DNA of 64,000 bases from Rhizobium leguminosarum bv. trifolii WSM2297 (GTDB taxonomy: Bacteria > Pseudomonadota > Alphaproteobacteria > Rhizobiales > Rhizobiaceae), in NCBI RefSeq assembly GCF_000271845.1, contig NZ_JH719393.1, positions 2,014,442-2,078,441 of the forward strand, in the 5' to 3' direction. Below, piece by piece: positions 10,453 through 18,198 of the stretch. The first letter of the stretch is position 1; every line of letters begins with the position of its first letter. Both the position numbers and the translations under genes were made by a program. Under the pieces are notes generated by a model. The model searched no databases. It was not told the DNA's origin and was given only the letters and a program-made list of their open reading frames with translations.

Positions 10453-10600
10453 GCGCATGCCGAAGCGCCTCGTTTCAGAGCTGCCCGTCAGTGAAGCCAC
10501 GGGTGTTGCGTCAGGAATTGTTGCGCGAGACCCAATGCGGGCCGCCTTGATGCTACGGCAATGATGTGAGATGACCGAGTCTAGATCATTCTTGCGTGAA

Positions 10601-10624
10601 GGGGCCGGCCACCCAGCCAGCCCC
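10601..10624. terminator. Hairpin between convergent genes
   Basis: GGGGCCGGC pairs with GCCAGCCCC across a 6-base loop with one mismatch. It lies between the OmpA-like gene and the convergent small heat-shock operon. There is no U tract on either strand, so it may only be a weak or Rho-aided terminator. Confidence 0.35.
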
Positions 10625-10643
10625 TACAATGTCAAGGCCGTTC

Positions 10644-10781
10644 TTAGGATCGCGTTATCGGAACTGCGATTCCGGGGCGAAGCTTGCCCAGCAGCTTTGA
10701 AAGCGTTCGCTTTCCTGCGTCTTTCGCTCTGCTGCGACGTTTCCTGATTTCGACGGCAAACGGCTTTTTCTGAGACTTCAT
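10644..10781 (-). CDS. Small basic protein of unknown function, heat-shock operon
   Basis: A 45-residue protein, very rich in Lys/Arg (KKPFAVEIRKRRSRAKDAGK). It has a textbook ribosome site AAGGAGC at 8 bases and begins 13 bases after the stop of the Hsp20 gene, so it is probably co-transcribed with it. The charge suggests RNA or DNA binding, but no family is recognised. A longer frame extends upstream into the Hsp20 gene and is not supported by a ribosome site. Confidence 0.6.
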   Translation of the reverse strand: MKSQKKPFAVEIRKRRSRAKDAGKRTLSKLLGKLRPGIAVPITRS

Positions 10782-10794
10782 CGACAAGCGCTCC

Positions 10795-11265
10795 TTAAGC
10801 CACCTGACGCTCGGCTTCAATCTGCAGAGGTGTCTGCTGAAAGGAGCCGTCTCCAATGGCGATTTTGCGGGGCTTCATCGCTTCCGGCACCTCACGCTTC
10901 AGCGCGATCACGAGAATACTGTTGGTCAATGACGCGTTCTCGACCCTGACGTGATCAGCGAGTTCGAAGCGGCGTTCAAACGCACGCCCGGCGATGCCCC
11001 GATGCAGGTATTCGCCATCCTTTTCTTCGGTCTTCTGGCCTTTTACCACAAGCACGTTCCGCTCCTGGGCGATGTCGAGGTCGCCCTCGGCGAAACCGGC
11101 AACCGCCATCTCGATGCGATAGTCGTCTTCGCTGGTCTTGACGATGTCATAGGGCGGCCAAGTCTCGAGCGTCTGCAGCCGTTGCGCATTGTTCAGGAGA
11201 TTGAACACCCGGTCGAAGCCGATGCTCGACCGATAAAGGGGTGTGAAGTCAAGTTCGTTTCTCAT
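10795..11265 (-). CDS. Small heat-shock protein Hsp20/IbpA family
   Basis: A 156-residue alpha-crystallin chaperone that holds unfolded proteins for refolding by DnaK. The N-terminal FTPLYRSSIGFDRVFNLL is the class A rhizobial Hsp20 start, the ACD core spans about 35-130 with YRIEMAVAGF and GIAGRAFERRF, and the C-terminal tail carries the IEI-like anchor region. Two ATGs lie six bases apart; I chose the second because the GGAGG is 8 bases from it but only 2 bases from the first. The untranslated leader and promoter show heat control (see next entries). Confidence 0.93.
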   Translation of the reverse strand: MRNELDFTPLYRSSIGFDRVFNLLNNAQRLQTLETWPPYDIVKTSEDDYRIEMAVAGFAEGDLDIAQERNVLVVKGQKTEEKDGEYLHRGIAGRAFERRFELADHVRVENASLTNSILVIALKREVPEAMKPRKIAIGDGSFQQTPLQIEAERQVA

Positions 11266-11271
11266 AGCCAT

Positions 11272-11350
11272 ATCCTCCGTAAAGCAACATGGAGAGACGC
11301 GGGCAAAACCGCGTCTCCGGTCGGGTCGGCCCGCCTTTGCGCTGCCGACG
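11272..11350 (-). promoter_or_regulatory. ROSE-like RNA thermometer in the hsp20 leader
   Basis: The leader ends with TTGCT, a 4-base loop, then GGAGGAT directly before the start codon; this is the conserved ROSE 3' hairpin, where the TTGCT strand masks the Shine-Dalgarno site at low temperature. Just upstream is a strong 9-bp stem, GAGACGCGG pairing with CCGCGTCTC, matching the stable hairpins of ROSE leaders. The call rests on motif and position; melting behaviour is inferred. Confidence 0.75.
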
Positions 11351-11356
11351 AAAATC

Positions 11357-11385
11357 ATCTGGTTTCGCGTGATTTTCGATTCAAG
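11357..11385 (-). promoter_or_regulatory. RpoH-type heat-shock promoter of hsp20
   Basis: Reading the minus strand: CTTGAA, exactly 17 bases, then CCAGAT. This is one base away from the alphaproteobacterial sigma-32 pattern CTTGAA-N17-CCATAT. The predicted start point near 11350 gives an approximately 80-base leader that holds the ROSE-like element. Confidence 0.7.
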
Positions 11386-11847
11386 AGGAGGTTCAAAAAA
11401 ATTTGCCTTTGTCTCGAAGGACGGTTCAGGGCCGCTTGAACGATGTTTTCCTTCACCTAAATCGGATGGTGCCTGAAGATGTCCTTCGCTTGTGTGGAAG
11501 GTTTTGGAAGACGTTCTCATGACCAGCAAAAGCACTACCACGACCATTATTGATAATGTCGTCGAGGCGCGCCTGCCTCGCACCTTCTATTCGGTGTAGT
11601 CCGCTCCGGGACTGCGGCAGCCGCCTGGTGTGCCGTCTCCGGTTCGTTATGCCGACATCCTCGTTGCGCTCAAAGCCTCGGATGGCGGGGACGGTCCGAC
11701 AGACATCCTCGGGAAAGGACTTCGGCGGGCGCGTGTCTGGATGGCTTCAAGGGTTCGCGCCGTTTAAACTCAAGTGCAGCGATCAGTCGCGCTCGACTTG
11801 CTTCGTCGAGCGCGAGGCTTGTCGATGGCGACGAGCAGCCTAGCGGT

Positions 11848-14331
11848 TTATCTGATGAGGCTAGTCGCTTGGTGCGAAGGCGGAAGCACATAACCGGATG
11901 GCGACGGCAGGTCGATGATGAACCTGATATCCGCCGCATTCGCCGCCACGACCAGTTGGTAGTCGCCGGCTTCGGCGCGGAAGGCGCTGGCCTCGACATC
12001 GAAATAAGCGAGATCGCGCGGCAGGATCTTCATCACCGCCGTTCCGGTCTCTCCAGGCTGCAGCGAAAGCTTTGCGAAGGCGCGCAGTTCCTTGTCAGGC
12101 CGTTCCACTTTGGTCTTCGGCGAACGCACATAGAGCTGCACCAGTTCGGACCCCGCCCGTTCACCGATATTGGTCAGGTCGACGCTCACAGTGATACCTT
12201 CAGGTCCCATTTCGCCGGCCGATAGCCGCGGCTCGCCCCAGCTAAAGCGGGTATAACCAAGACCGAAGCCGAAGGGGAAGAGCGGCTCGACGGCGCGGGC
12301 ATCGTGATGACGATAGCCGACGAAGACCCCTTCGGCATAACGCACATGCCCATCTTTGCCGGGATAGATGGCCGGATCATCTGAAATGGCGGAATTGTCG
12401 GCTAGCGCCTTCGGGAAGGTCTGCGGCAGGCGTCCACCCGGTTCGACATCGCCGAACAAGACATCGGCAACGGCATTGCCGAGTTCCTGGCCGGGATACC
12501 AGATCTGCAGCAGGGCGCGGACCTTGCCGAGCCAGGGCATTTCCACGGGGCCGCCAGTCTGCAGCACGACGACGGTGTTGGCGTTGGCGGCAGCCACCCG
12601 CTCGATCAGTTCCTCCTGCCTCCCTGGAAGTCGCATATCGGGCAAATCAAGCCCCTCGGTGTCCCATTCGCCGTCACGGCCGACGAAGAGAAGCGCCACA
12701 TCGGCATTGCGGGCCGTCTCGACGGCAGCCTCGATATCGGCCTCGCCGAGCGGCTTTTCGACACCGAACCGAACGGCGATAAGGTTGATCCCCGCCCCGC
12801 TCGCGATTGACGGCTCATATTCGACCGCGATCTCGTAGGCCCGTTCGGCTTCGAGCGCTAGCGCGCCGCGTTGTTCGTCATTGGCGGTGCCGAAATAGTT
12901 TTCGCCGCGCGTCCAGCCATCATGGCCGTCGACCGTCAGCGCACCGTCGACGAAGAGCCGCGCCAAGCCGGCATTGATCATGCCGAAGACATGATCGCCG
13001 CTCTCCTCCGGCACGAATTGCATGGTCATCCTCGCCGAAAAATCGGCAGGGTCAAGATCGTTCGACGGCAGCTCGAACCAGAAGAACTCGCCCTTGTCGA
13101 CGGTCTCGACATGAAGCGGCTGACCCTCACAGCCTCGGCCCTTGAAATATTCGACCGTGATCTTTCCCTTGAACACATCGATCAGCCGGTTGTGGCGGCA
13201 GCCGACGGCATGGCTGATGCTGTTGGCATTGGAGAGCGCGGCGCGAATGCCGTCGAGCGGGCTCACCGTATAATGCGCCGCGATCTGCGCACTGCCGCCG
13301 CCCATCACGCGCGCACTTGCCGCATTGGGGCCGATGACGGCAATGCGGTCGAGCGAGGTCTTGGCAAGCGGCAGGATGCCGTCATTCTTGAGGAGCACCG
13401 CGCCTTCCGCGCCGAGGCGCCGGATCAGCGCGCGGTCTTCCGGCAGATCGATCGCCCGCTCGGTGAGGTCGGGTTTATTCTCGAATGCGCCGACCCGCTC
13501 GAGCAGCAGCAGCATGCGCCGTGCCGCCGCCCGCACCGTGGCGGCCTCCACCTTGCCCTCACGCACGGCCGCAACCAGCTTCTCGCCGCGATCGCGCGCC
13601 GGGCCCGGCATTTCAAGATCGAGACCGGCATTGATCGTCTCTTCAGTCGAATGCGAGCCGAACCAGTCCGACATGACGATACCGTCAAAACCCCATTCCT
13701 CGCGCAGCACCTTGGTCAGCAGCCAGTGGTGCTCGCTCGTATAGGTGCCGTTGAGGCGGTTATAGGAGGACATGACGGCCATCAGGCCGGCGCGGCGCAC
13801 AGCCTGTTCGAAGGGCGGCAGATAGATTTCACGCAGCGTCCGCTCGTCGATATCGGACGACATGGTCTGCCGCTCGATTTCGGATTCATTACCGGCAAAG
13901 TGCTTGATCGTCGCCGCGATCCCCTCGCGCTGAACGCCGGCGATATAGGCGACGGCCAATTCGGCGGTCAGCATCGGATCTTCGGAATAACATTCGAAAT
14001 TGCGGCCGTTGAGGCCGGAACGATGGATATTCACCGTCGGCGCGAGCAGCACCGCGGCACCCTTGCTCTTTGCCTGACGCGCAAGGGCTGCGCCCATTTG
14101 GCCGACGAGGTCGGGATTCCAGGTGGCACCGAGCGCGATGCCGACGGGAAAGCAGGTCGCCTTGACGCCGGCAACCAGTGAACCGGCGCCACGCGCGCCG
14201 TTCGGGCCGTCCGTCACCTTGATCTTCGGCACGCCGAGGCGCTCGACGGGAACGGTCGTCCAGAAATCAGCGCCGGATAGCAGTGAGACCTGCTCCTCGA
14301 GCGTCATCTGGTCGAGAATGGAATCGATCAT
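11848..14331 (-). CDS. Glycoside hydrolase family 3 beta-glucosidase with PA14 insert
   Basis: An 827-residue glycosidase acting on beta-glucosides or other beta-linked oligosaccharides. Residues 1-290 are the GH3 barrel with nucleophile aspartate in GIVMSDWFGSHS and the KHFAGNESE motif. An alpha/beta domain from about 300 is interrupted at about 400-545 by a PA14 carbohydrate-binding insert (FVPEESGDHVFGMINAG). The Fn3-like domain closes the protein (GERAGSELVQLYV). This is the KlBglI/DesR-like architecture. No signal peptide, so it works in the cytoplasm on imported sugars. The start has GGGAGG upstream. A TetR gene is divergent, with an operator between. Confidence 0.93.
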   Translation of the reverse strand: MIDSILDQMTLEEQVSLLSGADFWTTVPVERLGVPKIKVTDGPNGARGAGSLVAGVKATCFPVGIALGATWNPDLVGQMGAALARQAKSKGAAVLLAPTVNIHRSGLNGRNFECYSEDPMLTAELAVAYIAGVQREGIAATIKHFAGNESEIERQTMSSDIDERTLREIYLPPFEQAVRRAGLMAVMSSYNRLNGTYTSEHHWLLTKVLREEWGFDGIVMSDWFGSHSTEETINAGLDLEMPGPARDRGEKLVAAVREGKVEAATVRAAARRMLLLLERVGAFENKPDLTERAIDLPEDRALIRRLGAEGAVLLKNDGILPLAKTSLDRIAVIGPNAASARVMGGGSAQIAAHYTVSPLDGIRAALSNANSISHAVGCRHNRLIDVFKGKITVEYFKGRGCEGQPLHVETVDKGEFFWFELPSNDLDPADFSARMTMQFVPEESGDHVFGMINAGLARLFVDGALTVDGHDGWTRGENYFGTANDEQRGALALEAERAYEIAVEYEPSIASGAGINLIAVRFGVEKPLGEADIEAAVETARNADVALLFVGRDGEWDTEGLDLPDMRLPGRQEELIERVAAANANTVVVLQTGGPVEMPWLGKVRALLQIWYPGQELGNAVADVLFGDVEPGGRLPQTFPKALADNSAISDDPAIYPGKDGHVRYAEGVFVGYRHHDARAVEPLFPFGFGLGYTRFSWGEPRLSAGEMGPEGITVSVDLTNIGERAGSELVQLYVRSPKTKVERPDKELRAFAKLSLQPGETGTAVMKILPRDLAYFDVEASAFRAEAGDYQLVVAANAADIRFIIDLPSPSGYVLPPSHQATSLIR

Positions 14332-14358
14332 GCAAACCTCCCAAGAAATCCTTAAACC

Positions 14359-14374
14359 TACCGATTACTCGGTA
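14359..14374. promoter_or_regulatory. Probable TetR operator between GH3 and TetR genes
   Basis: A perfect 16-base palindrome, TACCGA-TTAC-TCGGTA, lies 27 bases before the GH3 start and about 100 bases before the divergent TetR start. Size and position suit binding of a TetR dimer controlling one or both genes. Confidence 0.6.
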
Positions 14375-14475
14375 TTTTTAAGATGTCAATCGGGGAAGCC
14401 TGATGTATGGATGGAGAGCATGGGAAAACGGCCGAGGGCCCGCCGATCGGCGCTCCGGGAGGCAGATAAGAGACG

Positions 14476-15108
14476 ATGGCAGAATTGGCAGAACAGAAGA
14501 CCGGAGAGGAGAAACGACGGCGCCGATCCCGCAAAGGCGAGACCCGCCGCGCGGAAATCCTTACGGCGGCGATGCGGCGCTTTGCCGAGGATGGCTATCA
14601 AAACGCTGCGATCGCCGATATCGCCCGCGATGTCGGCCTTTCATTACCCGGGCTGCTGCACCACTTTCCCACAAAAGTCGATCTGCTGCTGGCGATCCTC
14701 GCACAACGCGATCTCGAAAGTGCTGATTTCATCGGTCATTATCGCTCTGATCTCAGCGGCCTGCTCAAGGGTATGGTCGCGATCTTCCGCCGCAACGCCG
14801 AAATGATCGAGGTCGTCAGGGCCTTCGCCATCCTGAATGCCGAAAGCCTGATGAAGGACCACCCCGCCAAAGCCTGGTTTCTGGCCCGCGCCACCCAGAT
14901 GCAGACCGACGTCGCCGCGACATTCGAACGGGCGATTGCCGATGGCACGATCAACGCCAAGATCGACGGCGAGGCGATGGCGGCCGAGTTAATCGCCGTG
15001 ATGGACGGCCTGCAGATGCTCTGGCTGCGCGATCCCGCTCGCTTCGATATGGTCGGCAGCATGGAAGCCTATGTTGGTCGGCTGCTGGCGAGCCTCGGTT
15101 TAGACTAA
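14476..15108 (+). CDS. TetR-family regulator divergent from the GH3 gene
   Basis: A 210-residue repressor. The basic N-terminal tail KRRRRSRKGETRR precedes a TetR helix-turn-helix (residues 25-75: AAMRRFAEDGYQNAAIADIARDVGLS then HHFPTKVDLL). The C-terminal TetR_C domain probably binds a sugar-related ligand. It is transcribed away from the beta-glucosidase gene, with a palindrome between, so it most likely represses the glucosidase and itself. Its last 220 bases are repeated about 1.1 kb downstream as a broken copy. Confidence 0.88.
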   Translation: MAELAEQKTGEEKRRRRSRKGETRRAEILTAAMRRFAEDGYQNAAIADIARDVGLSLPGLLHHFPTKVDLLLAILAQRDLESADFIGHYRSDLSGLLKGMVAIFRRNAEMIEVVRAFAILNAESLMKDHPAKAWFLARATQMQTDVAATFERAIADGTINAKIDGEAMAAELIAVMDGLQMLWLRDPARFDMVGSMEAYVGRLLASLGLD

Positions 15109-15346
15109 GCAATCCGTTGTGGGACGTCACCTCAGCCGATGTGGCACGAAGGGCTGGCTGCCGGCACTGCGCTTAGCCCGCGAACCCGAGCCGCATCGGT
15201 GAGCCGGTGATGGGTCCGTTGTCGGCCAGTGGATATATGTCGCAATCGCCCGGATAGAGCGCCCTAAGGAATACATTAAAATCGCAGGGTCACTTCCGGA
15301 AGGCGCTCGCCTTGCAATTCTGGAATAAAGATCCATAAATGCAAGG

Positions 15347-15803
15347 ATGATTGAGCGCAGAATAAAAGCCAAACTCCTAGATCTTGTTGATGAGAGCCCT
15401 GCCGTTGTCGCTGCTTGGCCCTCGTCAGGTTGGCAAGACAACGCTGGCCATCGATATCGGCAAAACCCGGCCCTCCATTTATCTCGATCTGGAATCGGAG
15501 GCAGACCGGACTAAGCTGTCGGACCCGGAGCTCTATCTCGCGAGTCATGACGACAAACTGGTCATCCTCGATGAGGTTCACCGTCTGCCGAACGTGTTCC
15601 AGGGCCTGCGTGGTTTGATCGATCGCAACCGCCGAGCCGGACGGCGCGCGGGCCAGTTCCTGCTGCTCGGCTCGGCTTCCATCGATCTTCTCAAACAGGC
15701 TGGCGAAACGTTGGCCGGCCGCATCGCCTATCTTGAAATGCAGCCTGTCGACGGATTGGAAGTGTCGGCGGACAATATTGATAGTATTCAAATTATTCGC
15801 TAG
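15347..15803 (+). pseudogene. AAA ATPase (DUF4143-type) relic, frameshifted and truncated
   Basis: An N-terminus MIERRIKAKLLDLVDESPAV reads in one frame, and the Walker A segment LLGPRQVGKTTLAIDI reads in the next. A single missing base near 15410 separates them. Walker B (KLVILDEVHRL) and the sensor region (LLGSASIDLL) follow, but the frame stops at about 140 residues and the DUF4143 C-terminal half is absent. Intact relatives are about 380-420 residues and often accompany toxin-like modules. This copy is dead on two counts. Confidence 0.7.
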
Positions 15804-15980
15804 CTAATTTCACCCGCGACGCAGCGGCCAGGGACCCTGTCAATTCGAAGGCTGGCGGATAAAGAGAATCGCACTCGCGAGGCCAAAGATCCGGCTGATG
15901 CCATGAGCGAGCAGCTCATTGTTGTATTCGAAAAGCCTCCGCGAGGTATGCGATGCACGCCGCCTCGTCCGCTAGCAGAT

Positions 15981-16203
15981 CTGGTCCGCGCCACCCCGAT
16001 GCATACCGACGTCGCCGCGACCTTTGAACGGGCGATCGCCGATGGCACGATCGACGCCAAGATCGAAGGCGAGGCGATGGTTGATCGCCGTGATGGACGG
16101 CCTGCAGATGCTCTGGCTGCGCGATCCCGCTCGCGTCGATATGGTCGGCAGCATGGAAGCCTATGTTGGCCGGCTGCTGGCGAGCCTCGGTTTGAAGGGC
16201 TGA
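15981..16203 (+). pseudogene. Duplicated 3' end of the upstream TetR gene
   Basis: This stretch closely matches the last 220 bases of the TetR gene (from CTGGCCCGCGCC to its stop), with scattered substitutions and a small deletion in the middle that breaks the frame (GCGATGG then TTGATCGCC). It has no start or DNA-binding part. The two copies bracket the dead AAA ATPase gene. Confidence 0.85.
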
Positions 16204-16207
16204 TGGA

Positions 16208-17044
16208 TCATTCTTCAAAGCGCGCCAACCACGCCATGATGCGGCTTACGACCTCGCAATAGCGTTGCCCTACCAGCAAACCCGTATGTGTCGTCCCCTG
16301 AAGACCCAAGTACGCGCCGCCGATATGCCGCGCGGTCGCCCGGCCGCGACGATCATCGGCCTCAGTATTGACGGCTGCGATGACCAGGCTGGGGCAGGTG
16401 ATCTTCCCGCTTTCGATGGAAATCCCCTCCGCCCCGAAATGAAAGGAAAATGCAGCGAATGCCTTTGCTGATTCCATCGACAGGTACTTCCGCTGGAATT
16501 CGATATCGTCGAGCGTTTCATCCACGCTGCCTTGCTCGCCGCGCACCGGCGCCGGCACAACGAGGCCGGGCGTTGGTGGGACAATGGTGGGATACGGCAC
16601 CTCGTCATGCACTTCCCTGCAGATGCTGGAATCGATCAGCACCAGCCCGGCAATCCTAACGCTTTCCGCCAGTTTCTGGCTGAGGATCCCTCCCATGCTG
16701 AAGCCGATCACAACAGGTGGGACTGCACATTCCCCGACGATTTCTAAGATCGCCTGCCGGATGTCGGCCAGGTAATCCTCAAATTCGACCTTGGTCAAAT
16801 CGACCGATCTGCTTTTGTAGTGGCCGCGCAAGTTGAGACAGTAGGAATTCCATCCAGCGGATATGAAGTGAGGAATGTACTTGCTCCACATCCAGCTTCC
16901 GGTGAAGGCGCCATGAACGAAGAGCAGAGGCGGACGGGCGAACTGTCCTGAACTGTTGTTCCCGTCAAAGACCTCCAGAAATAGGTCGTTCTCTCCGATG
17001 TATTTTGCCGTGTGCTCGGGCAATTCTTTTGCAAAGTCCCGCAT
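16208..17044 (-). CDS. Alpha/beta hydrolase
   Basis: A 278-residue serine hydrolase. The oxyanion motif LLFVHGAFTGSW is at about residue 38, the nucleophile elbow GFSMGG at about 115 and the catalytic histidine in TTHTG near the C-terminus. The cap region is short. No signal peptide. I chose the ATG with AAGGA nine bases before it; an open frame runs 16 codons further upstream without a ribosome site. It is divergent from a LysR gene 157 bases away, which is probably its regulator. Substrate unknown: ester, lactone or C-C bond hydrolysis are all possible. Confidence 0.85.
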   Translation of the reverse strand: MRDFAKELPEHTAKYIGENDLFLEVFDGNNSSGQFARPPLLFVHGAFTGSWMWSKYIPHFISAGWNSYCLNLRGHYKSRSVDLTKVEFEDYLADIRQAILEIVGECAVPPVVIGFSMGGILSQKLAESVRIAGLVLIDSSICREVHDEVPYPTIVPPTPGLVVPAPVRGEQGSVDETLDDIEFQRKYLSMESAKAFAAFSFHFGAEGISIESGKITCPSLVIAAVNTEADDRRGRATARHIGGAYLGLQGTTHTGLLVGQRYCEVVSRIMAWLARFEE

Positions 17045-17201
17045 GCCACTTATTCCTTTGATATTTGCAGACACCGTTCGCCGGCGGCGCATCGCGCCAC
17101 ATCTGCGGCTCCGAAAACAAAGGATATTTCCTACGCAATATTGAGCAATGGCTGCTTATGGCCTTACATAAAGGACAAAATTTCTCTAATCCGGTGCCTG
17201 T

Positions 17202-18125
17202 GTGGAAAGCCTCGCAAGCGTTTTTGCATTCGTTTACGCCGCCGAACAGCAGAGCTATGTCGGAGCAGCGCGCATCTCTGGAGTTTCGCCCTCCGCGATC
17301 GGAAAAGCGATCGCGCGTCTCGAAAGCCGGCTGAGCGTGCGGCTCTTCAACCGCACGACGCGCAGCATCAGCCTGACTGCGGAAGGAGCGGTCCTCTACG
17401 AGCGCTATAAACACATCATCGATGACATGAAGGACGCCGAGGCAACCATCTTGCAAAGCCGGGAACGCCCGACGGGACGCCTGCGGATCAGTGTTCCCCA
17501 TATCGTCGGGCATCATCTTCTGATGCCGATCCTGCCCATCTTTGCCGAGCGATTTCCGGAGATCGAACTGGACATCGATTTCGAAGACAAGGTCATAGAC
17601 CTCATCGCGGAGGGCCTGGATGTCGTCGTGCGCAGCGGCGAGCTTGCCGACGGACGGCTGATCGCCCGCCATCTCGGCGAACAGCATTTCGTCATTTGCG
17701 GCAGTCCCGATTATTTCGAGCGCCATGCAGGACCCGAGACGCCTGATGAACTCACTCGGCACGCCTGCATTCACTTCAAATATCCATCCAGCGGCCGCAT
17801 CGCGCCATGGGCATTCCGCCCACCATATGAGCGGCTGCTTTTGCCGAGAAGCCTGACCTTCAACAATACCGACGCAGGGCTGAGAGCGGCACAGGATGGT
17901 TTGGGGCTCGCGCATCTGCCCGTCTATGTCGCAGAGCTACACATCCGAGCCGGCACTTTGACCCCCGTCCTCACCGCCTTTATGGCGCCCTTCGGCTCGC
18001 TCTCTCTCGTGTGGCCATCCAACCGTCAGCTTTCACCGAAAGTCCGGACTTTCGTGGATTTCGTGGTCGAAAACTTTGCGGCCCGATCCTGCGCGTTTCG
18101 ACCGGCGTCAAACGCCTCAAAGTGA
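17202..18125 (+). CDS. LysR-family transcriptional regulator
   Basis: A 307-residue regulator. The N-terminal winged helix (residues 1-60) shows VYAAEQQSYVGAARISGVSPSAIGKAIARLE, and the C-terminal LysR substrate domain starts at about 90. Sequence style (SRERPTGRLRISVP, GLGLAHLP) is that of the CrgA/DmlR-like LysR subgroup. GTG is the only sensible start. Divergent placement beside the alpha/beta hydrolase suggests that gene is its target. Confidence 0.9.
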   Translation: MESLASVFAFVYAAEQQSYVGAARISGVSPSAIGKAIARLESRLSVRLFNRTTRSISLTAEGAVLYERYKHIIDDMKDAEATILQSRERPTGRLRISVPHIVGHHLLMPILPIFAERFPEIELDIDFEDKVIDLIAEGLDVVVRSGELADGRLIARHLGEQHFVICGSPDYFERHAGPETPDELTRHACIHFKYPSSGRIAPWAFRPPYERLLLPRSLTFNNTDAGLRAAQDGLGLAHLPVYVAELHIRAGTLTPVLTAFMAPFGSLSLVWPSNRQLSPKVRTFVDFVVENFAARSCAFRPASNASK

Positions 18126-18198
18126 TCCACAACGGCGCTCCAACGGCTGGTCGAATACTGGCGCCGAGGCGGATCACTACGCCTCGGCGTAGATGGCG

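Noticed and set aside
11519..11599. 26-codon frame MTSKSTTTTIIDNVVEARLP... upstream of hsp20
   Set aside because: Neat start and stop but no ribosome site or recognised relative; too short to support as a gene.
12871..14181. 436-codon open frame on the plus strand opposite the GH3 gene
   Set aside because: It is the antisense shadow of a well-supported glucosidase in high-GC DNA, with no family match, start signal or codon pattern of its own.
15384..15803. Reading the AAA ATPase as an intact short gene starting at 15384
   Set aside because: The true N-terminus reads upstream in another frame and the C-terminal half is missing, so it is a pseudogene.
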